NCBI GenBank assembly: GCA_040756735.1
Contig: JBFLYC010000019.1
Span: 1 to 64,000 of the forward strand
Direction of reading: 5' to 3'
DNA length: 64,000 nucleotides
Origin: JBFLYC01 sp040756735
GTDB taxonomy: Bacteria > Bacillota > DSM-16504 > Desulfitibacterales > Desulfitibacteraceae
Part shown: positions 25,493 to 34,923 of the stretch, in pieces
Position numbering within the stretch: the first letter of the stretch is position 1
How the letters are laid out: each line of letters begins with the position of its first letter
Made by a program: the position numbers and the translations under genes
Notes under the pieces: model-generated
Told to the model about the DNA's origin: nothing
The model's input: the letters and a program-made list of their open reading frames with translations, nothing else
Databases searched by the model: none

Positions 25493-27020
25493 GACCTTCT
25501 TTTGCTGGAAGCATTAATTTATCTCCGGCCTGCAGGGTATAATCCACTGCAAGTTTGTTAATTTTAGCTAGCTCTGCAGCTGAAACACCATACTCTGTGG
25601 CTACGGATTCTAATGTTTGCGTTTTTTTAATAACCAGGTCAAATACAATTACCTGTGCTACTATAATTACTTCTATTTCCCTGGGCCTGGCCGGGTTAAA
25701 CCTGAAATCTACAAATTCTACAATTATATCAACTGCTACCCTGGAACTGTATAAAACTCCTGGAACGGGAACGAAATGGGTAAAGGGAATTACTGCATCA
25801 AAAGCAAATACTCTCCTGTCTGGTTCCGCCACATACAGGATGCTTACCAAAAACTTGCCAGATACAATAATTTTTCCAGGAATAACTTCTTTTCTAGTAA
25901 TTATTATCTTTGTAACCTTAACCTCCGCTACTTTGATAGCAGGTGGAAGCTTTTTGGGAATAAAAACCGTCTCCTGTACCAGAAACTGGCTTTTTGCTTC
26001 AAAAAAGTCCTTGAGGATGATGATCAACCCTGCACTTGTTGCCGCGATAACTTCAATAAATCCATCCCTATCAACATCTCCTGCGGCTAGGCTGAAAACT
26101 ATGGCCGATACATCAATACGTTTAGCAAGAATAAAATCCCTGCCCCTTAGCTTATAGATAAATACCTGGCTGCCTGCAGCTACAAACAATTCATTCCTGC
26201 CATCTTTGTCCCAGTCGGCGGATTCCACAGCTTCAATAGGAGCAGAAAAACCGGCGCTCAACCACTTGCGCACCAGGGACTGTCCCAAGAATTCTATGAT
26301 AAGCAGCCTGCGCCTGTTGGAAGTTGAGATGAATATTTCATCTGTGAAAGTATCGTCTACATTCTTAACTGCAATTAATCTATCAGCTTTAACTGCAATG
26401 TTTAATTGGTTTACTTCTTCTAAGGAACCTTCTCTAAGGCTAAATACTCTTACTACATCACCACCTGCTGTACTCACAGATTCTAAAGCAATAATCTGGT
26501 TGCGCGGCAGCCCCACCGCATTGCCTATTTTTATTTGCACAGGCATCATACTAGTTCTCTCAGCTAACTCTACCAGAGTACCCCCAACATTTTGGAAAAC
26601 AACAATCCTGGTTCTACCCACCACCACAGCCACATCATCTACAAAATCTCCAGTTAAATCCCCTACAGCCAAGTTAGTTATTTCACTGTCCATGGTAGGC
26701 GAAATTAGCATCCTATCCAGTCTAGAACCTCTCCATTTGTAAACAACAAATACATTCCCCGAAGTGACTACTATTTCCCTTTGGCCATCTCCATCTATGT
26801 CTCCAATGGCGCCGCTTAAAATCCTTCTTCCCAGGTTGACTGCTGCAATCCTTCTAAAAATTCTCCCATCATACCGGAATATATAAACACTGCCTGTCGG
26901 ATGAATAGCCACCACTTCATTTTGCCCATTGCTCGTAACATCTCCTACAAATATTTCCATACTGGTTGGCAAATTGTACCCAGTCCAAATTAAGCCATAT
27001 TCTTGTTTTTCTTCTTCCAC
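25482..27020 (-). CDS. FG-GAP repeat / SPOCS / LysM spore-type protein
   Basis: About 512 residues with no signal peptide. Residues 1-345 carry about six FG-GAP/VCBS blades, each with a calcium-type loop (GDVTSNGQNEVV, GDIDGDGQREIV, GDLTGDFVDDVA, ADWDKDGRNELF, GDVDRDGFIEVI). Residues 350-460 form a SPOCS (DUF3794) domain, as in spore-coat proteins such as SafA and SipL/CotX-associated proteins. The C-terminus is one LysM domain (TLESVATEYGVSAAELAKIN). GTG 27020 has AAAGGGG 6-7 bases upstream. LysM plus SPOCS points to a mother-cell protein laid on the spore surface. The leading beta-propeller is an unusual addition. Confidence 0.75.
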   Translation of the reverse strand: MEEEKQEYGLIWTGYNLPTSMEIFVGDVTSNGQNEVVAIHPTGSVYIFRYDGRIFRRIAAVNLGRRILSGAIGDIDGDGQREIVVTSGNVFVVYKWRGSRLDRMLISPTMDSEITNLAVGDLTGDFVDDVAVVVGRTRIVVFQNVGGTLVELAERTSMMPVQIKIGNAVGLPRNQIIALESVSTAGGDVVRVFSLREGSLEEVNQLNIAVKADRLIAVKNVDDTFTDEIFISTSNRRRLLIIEFLGQSLVRKWLSAGFSAPIEAVESADWDKDGRNELFVAAGSQVFIYKLRGRDFILAKRIDVSAIVFSLAAGDVDRDGFIEVIAATSAGLIIILKDFFEAKSQFLVQETVFIPKKLPPAIKVAEVKVTKIIITRKEVIPGKIIVSGKFLVSILYVAEPDRRVFAFDAVIPFTHFVPVPGVLYSSRVAVDIIVEFVDFRFNPARPREIEVIIVAQVIVFDLVIKKTQTLESVATEYGVSAAELAKINKLAVDYTLQAGDKLMLPAKEGQKA

Positions 27021-27042
27021 TTTTTTCACCCCTTTCGTGCTT

Positions 27043-27070
27043 TATTATATGCCTGCACTGAATAATGGGT
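27043..27070 (-). promoter_or_regulatory. Sigma-K-like promoter of the FG-GAP/SPOCS/LysM gene
   Basis: Minus-strand AC (27069-27070), a 17-base spacer and CATATAATA (27043-27051) fit the mother-cell sigma-K pattern AC-N16-17-CATANNNTA. This agrees with a spore-surface role for the gene that starts about 20 bases downstream. Confidence 0.45.
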
Positions 27071-27174
27071 TAATTTTTTCAGATATTTAATCACTTCTTG
27101 GAAGGTAATTACAACTTAACAGCGAATTAAAGTAATATTATATATTTAAAACAACCCTTTAGAGGAGGACCAAG

Positions 27175-27471
27175 ATGGGTGCCAATCCGAATCTTTTGGT
27201 TAAAAATGTAATGGAATTATTAGTTATGCAAACAGTTGAGGATGTGTTATCAAAATTTCCGGAAGTATGCCGTTGTGACATCTGCCGGACAGATATATTA
27301 GCTTTAGCTTTAAACCAACTCCCCCCCAAATACACTGTCACTGAAAAGGGAGAATTGTTCAGCAAGATACAGATTTTAGAAGCACAATACAGGGCAGACA
27401 TCATCGGGGCCATTACCAAAGCTATAATTAAGGTTTCAGAATCTCCCAGGTGTTCAAAAGAAAACAACTAG
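27175..27471 (+). CDS. ComFB-like late competence protein
   Basis: A 98-residue protein with CRCDICRTDILALALNQLPPKY, here cut short, the signature of the ComFB family: three Cys near residues 37-42, probably Zn-binding, then ALNxLPPxY. Bacillus comFB lies in the comF competence operon, but many anaerobes carry lone copies. The function is unresolved; recent work links ComFB-like proteins to cyclic-di-nucleotide sensing in cyanobacteria. The ribosome site AGAGGAGGA precedes ATG 27175. Divergent from the FG-GAP gene, convergent with hyuB. Confidence 0.8.
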   Translation: MGANPNLLVKNVMELLVMQTVEDVLSKFPEVCRCDICRTDILALALNQLPPKYTVTEKGELFSKIQILEAQYRADIIGAITKAIIKVSESPRCSKENN

Positions 27472-27477
27472 CTGCAG

Positions 27478-29169
27478 TCAGTCTATAATATCGACCCCGT
27501 AGGCAGACTTGGCATGTTCGCGAGTAATATAACCCTGGAGGTAGTCTTCCAGTACTTTTTCCGGATCACGCTCTAAGGGATCTCCATATCCTCCCCCTCC
27601 TCCTGTACAGAGTTCTACCCTCCAACCTTTTTTCAAAGGGTAACCGTTTGTTTTTAGTAATTCATCTATTACCTTACCATCTTCCCCCTTGATTAGTACC
27701 TTTGGGGGTCTGGCTGTTTTCCCACCCCTGATGCCCCAGGCGGGGTCTTTAGACCTCTCAAACCACAAATATAGTTCTGTGTCATCAGTCATCATTTCGT
27801 ATTCCCGAATAACTCCCATACCCCCCCTATATTTACCCGGACCCGCTGAGTCGCTTCTTATTTCATACCTTACTATTTTCGCAGGTGTTTCACTTTCAAA
27901 TATTTCAACGGGAAGGTTTTTAAAATCTCCATTGACAGTATTAATCAGACAATCCTGTCCGTCCCGGGTGCTTAAAGCCCCCCATCCACCTACCGTAGGT
28001 TCCACAGAAAAATATCTTTCCCCTGTTTTCGGGTTGTAACCTGTCAGGTAAATAACCATGGAATCCCCATAATGGGCACCAGCAACCATATCAGGTATTG
28101 CGTCTTGCATGGCTTTCATAATTAAATCTATAAGGAGTCCCAGATGAGAAAAGTACCAGGCACAAGCAGCCGGTTCCTCTGCCCGAAAAATAGTTCCCCT
28201 GGGTGCACTTACATGCAGGGGTTTAAAAGAACCCCCAGTAACAGGGCCATGGGGTTGTATAATCATTTTATAAGCCAGGCGGCAGGCTGAAACTGTTTGA
28301 GCAAAACCACAATTAATGTTGCCTTCAGACATTTCACCAGAACCTGACAGGTCAATGAATATTTCACCATTTTTTACTGTTATGCTAACTTTGACCATTA
28401 CCGGTTTGTCATTATAGCCGTCGTTGTCGCAAAAACCCTCTGCAGTATAAACACCTTCCGGGATTTTAGCTATTACTTCCCTCTCTAAAATTTCCGATTG
28501 CTTGAAGATGTCCAGGGTGGCCCTCTTTACAGTATTTAAGCCAAATCGGTCTATGATCTCAATAAATCTCTTTTCACCGGTTTTACAGGCAGCGATCTGG
28601 GCATGCAAGTCACCCCTGGCATTTCTTGGAAAACGGCTGTTTAGACAAATTGTATCAATCAAATCCTGACGAAGTACACCCCTATCTGCAAGCTTGAGGG
28701 GACCCAACCTGATGCCTTCTTGAAATATTTCCGTAGAATTCATGGGCGCTCCGGGATCCTTTGACCCCACGTCAAGCCAGTGAGCCCTGTTTGCTGAAAA
28801 CCCCACCAGTTCATTCCGATAAAATATAGGGGCAAAAACAGTTATATCATTCACATGGGTCCCTGTAATGTAGGAATCATTCAGGACGAAAATATCCCCT
28901 TCATTATAATAATCAAGGCCGCCGTAGTACTCTGTGGAATGCTTTACGGATTCCTCCAGGTTTCCCAAAAACAATGGCACGCCCTGGGATTGCCCCAATG
29001 CCTGCAATTTTTCATTAAAAATTGCCACGGCACAGTCTTTCATTTCATAAATTACTGGTGAATAAGCGCTTCTGAAAAGACTTTCATTCATTTCATTGGC
29101 AGCTGACACAAGTGCATTTCTAATTATCTCTGTGGTTATAGGATTTTCCAAAAACTCATTTTCCTTCAT
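27478..29169 (-). CDS. hyuB: Hydantoinase B/oxoprolinase-family subunit
   Basis: A 563-residue HyuB-type subunit. It has the N-terminal ITTEIIRNALVSAANEM, then NDSYITGTHVNDITVFAPIF with a GTH motif, SGSGEMSEGNINCGFAQ and a Gly-rich CTGGGGGYGDPLERDPE end, all typical. With HyuA it forms an ATP-dependent cyclic-amide hydrolase (N-methylhydantoin, 5-oxoproline) or acetone-carboxylase-like enzyme. The gene starts directly after the hyuA stop, with GGGAGGGAAAAT as ribosome site. The substrate cannot be read from the sequence. Confidence 0.88.
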   Translation of the reverse strand: MKENEFLENPITTEIIRNALVSAANEMNESLFRSAYSPVIYEMKDCAVAIFNEKLQALGQSQGVPLFLGNLEESVKHSTEYYGGLDYYNEGDIFVLNDSYITGTHVNDITVFAPIFYRNELVGFSANRAHWLDVGSKDPGAPMNSTEIFQEGIRLGPLKLADRGVLRQDLIDTICLNSRFPRNARGDLHAQIAACKTGEKRFIEIIDRFGLNTVKRATLDIFKQSEILEREVIAKIPEGVYTAEGFCDNDGYNDKPVMVKVSITVKNGEIFIDLSGSGEMSEGNINCGFAQTVSACRLAYKMIIQPHGPVTGGSFKPLHVSAPRGTIFRAEEPAACAWYFSHLGLLIDLIMKAMQDAIPDMVAGAHYGDSMVIYLTGYNPKTGERYFSVEPTVGGWGALSTRDGQDCLINTVNGDFKNLPVEIFESETPAKIVRYEIRSDSAGPGKYRGGMGVIREYEMMTDDTELYLWFERSKDPAWGIRGGKTARPPKVLIKGEDGKVIDELLKTNGYPLKKGWRVELCTGGGGGYGDPLERDPEKVLEDYLQGYITREHAKSAYGVDIID

Positions 29170-31209
29170 CTATTTTCCCTCCCTGCACTTTTTTATGATC
29201 AAGTTTCCATATGCATCCACTGAAACTTCATAACCCGGCGGCACAACTGTTGTAGCAGTCTTTTCTTCTATGATGCCAGGACCACTAACTACCTGTCCTG
29301 TCCTCAAGTCAGCCCTTTTATAAATATTTGTTTCGTATTCCCTACCATAAAAAACCGCTTCAGTTACTTTCCTTGCAGCAGGTTTACCTGTATAGATTTT
29401 TTCACATTTGTTTTTTGGTGTTTTTTCCAGCTTACCCGTGCCGACCAGGCGAAGGTTAACAATTTCAACTGGTTCAACCTGGTTGCTGTGACCATATATC
29501 TGCTGGTGAAGGTCATAAAAGGATTCTCTTAATTCTTCCAATGATTTTTCATCAATTTTTCCTGGCTTAAAAGGAACCAGCACGGTATATTCCTGCCCCA
29601 GATAACGCACATCAGCAACTCTTGTGTATTCGATCTGCTCTTCTGTGACGTTTTGTTTTAATAAAAGGGGTGATATTTCTGCAATCATGCTTTCATAGCT
29701 TTCATTGACTTCTTGCGCTGAAACATTTTGGATAATTTTTTTCAGGGTTCTCACTGTATCCATACGCAGATCGGACTGGTGCATACCCCAGGCAGACAAA
29801 ACTCCTGGCAGCTCAGGTACCAGTATAGTTTCAATTCCTAATTCTTCAGCAGTCAAACAGGCATGCATGGGTCCGGCGCCGCCAAAAGCTACAAGAATAA
29901 ATTCCCTTGGATCTATACCCTTTCTGATGGTAAGCTGCCTGATGGCATCAGCCATTTTGGCATCAGCTACCTTGCAGATACCCTCTGCAGTTTCCATGAC
30001 AGTCAAATTAATCTTGTCTGCAATCTTTTTTACAGCTCTAACCGCAGCTTCTTTATCAAGTTTCATGCTGCCCCCTAAAAATCCGTCAACATCAATCCGT
30101 CCTAAGACAACATTAGCGTCAGTAATGGTGGGGTCTGTCCCTCCTCTTCCATAACAGGCAGGACCAGGTTTTGCACCGGCGCTGATGGGACCTACTCTTA
30201 AGCCTCCTCCTTCAATCCAGGCAATACTTCCTCCCCCCGCCCCGATGGTATAAATGTTTACCATGGGTGTCAAGATGGGGAAACCTTCAAAGACTGTCTC
30301 AGTTGAAACATCGGGCCTTCCGTTAATAATCATGCTAACGTCATAGCTGGTACCGCCCATGTCTACACCAATCAAATTTTTGTAACCAAGGGTTTGTGAA
30401 AGATACATGTTGGCAACAGCGCCCCCCACGGGGCCCGAAAGGATCGTCTGAATTGGAGTATCCTTGGCTATGGATGAGGTTATTACACCTCCCCCGGACT
30501 GCATAATATGGATGGTATCACAAAAGCCTTTTTCGAGCATCCTGCTCTCCAGGGTATCCAGGTATTTTTTTACAGTGGGTGCAATGTAGGCATTAATGAC
30601 AGTAGTGCTGGTTCTCTCATATTCCCGCCATTCTCGCGCTATTCTATGGGAAAGAGAGATGGGCTTATTGATAATCTCTTTAAGTATTTTTTCCGTTGCA
30701 GCTTCATGAATAGGATTTGCATAGGCGTTGATCAGGCAGACAGCTACTGATTCATAGCCTCTTTCTTGGATTTTTTGGGCAGCATCCAGGACGCTTTCCC
30801 TTTGCAGCATTTTCTCCACAGATCCATCATAGAGAATTCTTTCATCCACTTCAAAAACATCGCTTCTTTTTACTAGTGGGGCAGTCTTGCGAAAATGCAG
30901 GTTATACATTTCCTTCCGGTTTCCACGAGCTATTTCATAAACATCTCTAAAACCTTTTGTGGTAATCAAAGCAACTTTAGAGCCTCTTCTCTGCAGTAAA
31001 GAATTCAAACCAACTGTTGTACCGTGAACAAAAAAGTCAATTTCCGCATAGTCTACTATCTCCAGGTTAAGCCCCTCGATTACAGAATCTGATAAATTAT
31101 CCGGGGTGGTTAAAGTTTTGCCTTCTTTTTGTTCTCCTGTCAGGGTGTCATAAAACACAAAGTCTGTAAAAGTACCGCCAATATCTATTGAAACACGATA
31201 TCTGCTCAT
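29170..31209 (-). CDS. hyuA: Hydantoinase A/oxoprolinase-family subunit
   Basis: A 679-residue HyuA-type ATPase subunit of the actin/hexokinase fold. The N-terminal phosphate loop is VSIDIGGTFTDFVFYD, the second GVDMGGTSYDVSMI, then AGGGSIAWIEGGGLRVGP and FGGAGPMHACLTAEELG. It activates the cyclic amide with ATP. It pairs with HyuB immediately downstream. Upstream lies an XRE-cupin regulator and, between them, a duplicated 21-bp sequence that could be an operator. Confidence 0.88.
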   Translation of the reverse strand: MSRYRVSIDIGGTFTDFVFYDTLTGEQKEGKTLTTPDNLSDSVIEGLNLEIVDYAEIDFFVHGTTVGLNSLLQRRGSKVALITTKGFRDVYEIARGNRKEMYNLHFRKTAPLVKRSDVFEVDERILYDGSVEKMLQRESVLDAAQKIQERGYESVAVCLINAYANPIHEAATEKILKEIINKPISLSHRIAREWREYERTSTTVINAYIAPTVKKYLDTLESRMLEKGFCDTIHIMQSGGGVITSSIAKDTPIQTILSGPVGGAVANMYLSQTLGYKNLIGVDMGGTSYDVSMIINGRPDVSTETVFEGFPILTPMVNIYTIGAGGGSIAWIEGGGLRVGPISAGAKPGPACYGRGGTDPTITDANVVLGRIDVDGFLGGSMKLDKEAAVRAVKKIADKINLTVMETAEGICKVADAKMADAIRQLTIRKGIDPREFILVAFGGAGPMHACLTAEELGIETILVPELPGVLSAWGMHQSDLRMDTVRTLKKIIQNVSAQEVNESYESMIAEISPLLLKQNVTEEQIEYTRVADVRYLGQEYTVLVPFKPGKIDEKSLEELRESFYDLHQQIYGHSNQVEPVEIVNLRLVGTGKLEKTPKNKCEKIYTGKPAARKVTEAVFYGREYETNIYKRADLRTGQVVSGPGIIEEKTATTVVPPGYEVSVDAYGNLIIKKCREGK

Positions 31210-31231
31210 ACATTTTCTCCTCCCTTACTAT

Positions 31232-31273
31232 AAAATACTCTTATGAGAGCCCTTAAATACTTCATGAGAGCCC
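31232..31273 (-). promoter_or_regulatory. 21-bp direct repeat in front of hyuA
   Basis: GGGCTCTCAT occurs twice on the minus strand (31264-31273 and 31243-31252), each followed by an A/G-rich bit and GTATTT. The 21-base period is two helical turns, so a regulator dimer pair could bind one face of the DNA. It lies between the XRE-cupin gene and hyuA. Confidence 0.4.
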
Positions 31274-31282
31274 GTTCAATCT

Positions 31283-31903
31283 TCAAAGTATCTTTTTCAA
31301 CAAACTAGGGGTATTGACGCTCAAGATTTTTACAGGTTTATTGGTAAGATTGGCCCAATCGTGAGGTGTAGTTGATAACATATGCAGGCTGTCACCAGGA
31401 TACAGCTTAATTTCTTCATCCTCCATAAAAACCGTTAGCACACCTTCTAAAACATAGACAAACTCCTCTCCCATGTGGGCATAAGGTTTTATTTTTTCCT
31501 TTTCTCCTGGAAGTACTTCAACAAGTACAGGATCCAGCACTCTATCTATTGCATTATTAGCCAGGCTGTAGTAAACAAAATTGGAATTCTCCAAGCGAAA
31601 ACCTTTTTGTTCATAGCTTCGATAGATAATGCCCTGGTGCTTTTCCGAAAAGTTGAAAAAACTGGCAAGATCAATATCCAAAGCAGTGGCAATATTTTTT
31701 AAAGTATTAATCGTGACTGAGGTTTGTCCTCTTTCCAGCTGGGACAAAAAGCTAATGGAGAAATTGGCTTTCTCCCCTAATTGCTGCAGTGTCATTCCCT
31801 GGGCTTTCCTTGACTCTTTAATTTTTTTACCTATCTCAACAGAAATTTTTTCCAGTTCCATATTTTCCATATTAGCTTCCTTTCCTCTTGTTGTATTTTT
31901 CAT
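31283..31903 (-). CDS. XRE-family regulator with C-terminal cupin domain
   Basis: A 206-residue regulator: helix-turn-helix of the XRE type (about 20-75: GMTLQQLGEKANFSISFLSQ, then LERGQTSVTINTLK) and a cupin-2 sensor domain (about 125-200: HMGEEFVYVLEGVLTVFM, then LYPGDSLHM). PuuR-like members sense amines or amino-acid derivatives. ATG 31903 follows AAGGGG at good spacing; an ATG 11 codons in, after GAGGAAAGG, is an alternative. It sits between an M24 peptidase and hyuAB and is their likely regulator. Confidence 0.85.
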   Translation of the reverse strand: MKNTTRGKEANMENMELEKISVEIGKKIKESRKAQGMTLQQLGEKANFSISFLSQLERGQTSVTINTLKNIATALDIDLASFFNFSEKHQGIIYRSYEQKGFRLENSNFVYYSLANNAIDRVLDPVLVEVLPGEKEKIKPYAHMGEEFVYVLEGVLTVFMEDEEIKLYPGDSLHMLSTTPHDWANLTNKPVKILSVNTPSLLKKIL

Positions 31904-31979
31904 TATTTCCCCTTATAGTTTTGTTTAAATTAAAATTGAGGCAGTAAGTTGAAACCTATCGCAATTTCATGATGATGCA

Positions 31980-33077
31980 TTACAGCTCTAAGAGGTCCTT
32001 ACTATACTTGCTGAGACAGCGGGGCCCTTCTGCTGTCATGGCTACTATATCTTCAATGCGCACACCGTACTTCCCCGGCAGATAAATTCCCGGTTCGATG
32101 CTAAAAACCATACCAGGCAGGATTTGTTCTCTATCTCCTTCCACCAGGTACGGCGCTTCATGGATATCAAGACCGATGCCATGGCCTGTACGGTGGGTAA
32201 AATGGGGACCATAGCCTGAATCATTAATAATTTTTCGAGCTTCCTTGTCTACTTCTTCTGTGCTGCATCTCCTAAATAAAGCCGAAAAAGCTTGCTCGTT
32301 TGCTTCTCGTACTGCATTATAGATTTTCTTCATTTCATCATCTGCCTTTCCCAGGCAGAAGGTACGGGTGATATCAGAACAATACCCTTTTACAATACAA
32401 CCGCAGTCAACAATGATAAAATCCCCTGCCTGAAACTCTCTGTCGCCGGAAATATGGTGGGGAGAAGAACTGTTAGGCCCAGAAGCAATCATGGGCTTAA
32501 AAGAGATGTCATCGGCCCCCATCTCTCTAAAACTCATTTCAATAAAAAATTCTAATTCTTTCTCCCTCATACCGGGCCGAATTACTCCTTGGACCCTTTC
32601 CATAACTTTGTCGGCCAGGGCTTCTGCCTCAGCCAAAATCTTTATTTCTTCTTCATCTTTAAACATGCGCAGTGAATCCACAATGCGGGAGGCAGGGGCA
32701 TAAGAACAACCTGGAACAGCTGTCATGACCTGTATTAAATTGCTGGACCGAAGAGTATCATCCACTGCTATACGTCCGTTCCTTATTTCATGCAAAGCCT
32801 TTTTCACCAGCTCCAGCGGGTCTTGTTGATCGTTCCATGTCGTTAAAGGAAAACGACCATTGAAGTCAATCTCTGCCTTTTCCTTGTACATTTCCGGCAA
32901 AACTGCTATAGGGGCACCGGAAGATGGAATAATGATTAGTTGAAGCCTTTCATCTGCTACCATTCTAAACCCAGTAAAGTAATACATGTTAGAGGAAGGA
33001 CCAAGGATTAGGTATTCGTAATTTTCCTGCAGCATCTTTTCCTGTACTTTGGCAATACGTTTCATATAACAATCCAT
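31980..33077 (-). CDS. M24-family Xaa-Pro aminopeptidase/creatinase-like hydrolase
   Basis: A 365-residue pita-bread metallohydrolase: N-terminal creatinase-N domain (1-130) and catalytic domain with all five metal ligands visible (IVDCG, CSDITRTF, HRTGHGIGLDIHE, FSIEPGIY and VRIEDIV). It splits N-terminal Xaa-Pro or similar imide bonds, or creatine-like C-N bonds, in the cytosol. The neighbouring hyuAB, XRE-cupin and ABC genes suggest an N-containing catabolic substrate. ATG 33077 has AAAGGAG upstream. Divergent from the ABC operon. Confidence 0.85.
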   Translation of the reverse strand: MDCYMKRIAKVQEKMLQENYEYLILGPSSNMYYFTGFRMVADERLQLIIIPSSGAPIAVLPEMYKEKAEIDFNGRFPLTTWNDQQDPLELVKKALHEIRNGRIAVDDTLRSSNLIQVMTAVPGCSYAPASRIVDSLRMFKDEEEIKILAEAEALADKVMERVQGVIRPGMREKELEFFIEMSFREMGADDISFKPMIASGPNSSSPHHISGDREFQAGDFIIVDCGCIVKGYCSDITRTFCLGKADDEMKKIYNAVREANEQAFSALFRRCSTEEVDKEARKIINDSGYGPHFTHRTGHGIGLDIHEAPYLVEGDREQILPGMVFSIEPGIYLPGKYGVRIEDIVAMTAEGPRCLSKYSKDLLEL

Positions 33078-33399
33078 TTTGCGCCACTCCTTTAAGTTTG
33101 TTCGTCTAAAAATTTAAAAATAATATCTATTAGTTGTCGGATCACATTGTTATTTTTCTACTTATATCAAAATATTCCTCCTAAATTTTTGATATATTAA
33201 AAAAATTTTTGCATTAAGCAGGAATATATTCAGTGACGTCGAATATGTATACTGCCACACAGTTAAAATTTGCGAGTTTTTTAGCAAACTTTTTCAACCA
33301 GGATGTTTAAATAATCTCCTTAAATTTGCAATAGCTGGTGCATGGTGAAACCCAATAGTTTTTAGGCAAAAGTCTCATATGACAAAGCGGTGAATTATC
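33078..33399. other. Divergent control region between the M24 peptidase and ABC operon
   Basis: No gene is seen in these 322 bases. They are strongly AT-rich and hold the 10-bp dyad described separately. A weak stem (TTTGC / GCAAA) lies near 33275. No convincing -35/-10 pair stands out for either direction. Confidence 0.4.
33163..33196. promoter_or_regulatory. Perfect inverted repeat TATATCAAAA-N14-TTTTGATATA
   Basis: Two perfect 10-bp arms 24 bases apart centre to centre, in the divergent intergenic region of the catabolic island. This geometry suits a dimeric regulator. The local XRE-cupin protein is the obvious candidate, by inference. Confidence 0.5.
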
Positions 33400-34923
33400 A
33401 TGAAAAATCAATGGATTGTTAAACTTCAGTCTATCGATAAACGATTTGGTGGTATTGAAGCCTTAAAGAACATATCCCTTGCCATCCAAGAAGGCACTAT
33501 CCACGCCCTTGTTGGTGAAAACGGAGCAGGCAAGTCAACCCTCGGCAAAATCATTGCCGGCGTCCATCGTCCTGATAGTGGTCAAATTCAAGTAGATGGC
33601 CGTGCTGTTGTTTTTAATTCGCCTCGAGATGCCCTGGTGGAAGGTATTGCCATGATCTCCCAAGAAGTTGCCCTTGTCCCTAAACGCACCGTTATTGAGA
33701 ACGTTTTCCTTGGCATCGAAAATACCCGCTATAAAATAGTGCAGAAGAACAAACTGCAGAAAAGATACAAGGAATTAACTGATCGCACCGGTTTGTTCAT
33801 ACCGCCGGACATTCCGGTATCATCACTGAGAATAGCTGACCAAAAAAAAGTTGAGGTCCTACGAGCCGTGGCTCAGAATACCCGCCTGATAGTAATGGAT
33901 GAGCCGACGGCTGCTTTATCCTCTGAGGAAACAAAGATCCTTTACTCTTTAGTTGAAGGGTTGAAAGCCATCGGCACAACGGTTATCTACGTATCCCATT
34001 TCTTAGAGGAGGTACTTTCTCTGGCCGATACTGTTACTGTCCTGCGAAATGGTGAATTGATTAAAACCTCGCCGGTAGCTGGGGAGACTCCTGACAGCCT
34101 GGTGAAAGCCATGTTGGGTGGATTTGTTTCCCTTGGCTTCCCGGAAAAAATTTACCCTAAACCTGATGCACCCGTAGTTCTTTCAGTTGAAAACTTAGCC
34201 CGGAAAAGGTTTTTTGAAGAAATTACTTTCCAGATAAGGGAAGGGGAAATCGTCGGATTAGCCGGTCTGGCAGGCAGTGGACGCTCAGAAGTCTGTCGGG
34301 CTATCTTTGGTGCAGATCAAGGCATAACAGGCACTATAAAACTGTTGGATAAAAAAGTTGAGATTCATACTCCTCGAGATGCTGTAAAAGCTGGTATTGC
34401 TCTTTTACCAGAAAGCCGTAAATTACAAGGCCTGATCATGAATTTCTCGGCAGGGCACAATGTTACGTTACCGCACCTTTCAAAGGTAGCCTTTGGCCCC
34501 CTGATACGAGCACAGGAAGAATACCAACTAACTAAGGAGTTGCTTTCAAAACTGGATGTCAGACCTCCAAATCCACGAATTAATGTCGGCAGCCTGTCAG
34601 GCGGCAATCAACAAAAAATACTTTTCTCCAAATGGTTGTTCCAACGTCCCAACGTCTTTATTGCCGATGAACCAACTGCCGGGGTAGATGTAGGAGCCAA
34701 GCGGGCAATATACCAATTAATTCATAGGCTCGCAGAAGAAGGCATGGCTGTGCTTTTGGTCTCCTCCGACATGAGTGAAATTCTAGGTCTTTCCCACCGG
34801 GTTCTGGCCATGCGTAAAGGAAGGATAGTCATGGAATTTACACAGTCAAACCTAACAGAGAATAAGATCATGCGTGCTATTTTTGCAGCAGATAGGGGTG
34901 GTGAGGAAAAATGTCAAGAGTAA
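33400..34923 (+). CDS. Sugar-type ABC transporter ATP-binding protein (RbsA/MglA family)
   Basis: A 507-residue fused double ATPase. First half: Walker A GENGAGKSTL (about 40), signature-like SSLRIADQKKVEVLRA, Walker B LIVMDEPTAALS. Second half: degenerate Walker A GLAGSGRSE, signature VGSLSGGNQQKILFSKWL, Walker B FIADEPTAGVDVG. This is the layout of CUT2 sugar and nucleoside importers. It overlaps the permease gene by 13 bases. The substrate is unknown. Its position opposite hyuAB and a peptidase suggests it may carry a nitrogenous or nucleoside-like compound. Confidence 0.92.
   Translation: MKNQWIVKLQSIDKRFGGIEALKNISLAIQEGTIHALVGENGAGKSTLGKIIAGVHRPDSGQIQVDGRAVVFNSPRDALVEGIAMISQEVALVPKRTVIENVFLGIENTRYKIVQKNKLQKRYKELTDRTGLFIPPDIPVSSLRIADQKKVEVLRAVAQNTRLIVMDEPTAALSSEETKILYSLVEGLKAIGTTVIYVSHFLEEVLSLADTVTVLRNGELIKTSPVAGETPDSLVKAMLGGFVSLGFPEKIYPKPDAPVVLSVENLARKRFFEEITFQIREGEIVGLAGLAGSGRSEVCRAIFGADQGITGTIKLLDKKVEIHTPRDAVKAGIALLPESRKLQGLIMNFSAGHNVTLPHLSKVAFGPLIRAQEEYQLTKELLSKLDVRPPNPRINVGSLSGGNQQKILFSKWLFQRPNVFIADEPTAGVDVGAKRAIYQLIHRLAEEGMAVLLVSSDMSEILGLSHRVLAMRKGRIVMEFTQSNLTENKIMRAIFAADRGGEEKCQE

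Noticed and set aside
25555..26742. Two long plus-strand ORFs (200 and 178 codons) opposite the FG-GAP gene
   Set aside because: They are antisense shadows of a gene with clear domains. Their translations are Ser/Thr/Leu-rich with no motif and no ribosome site.
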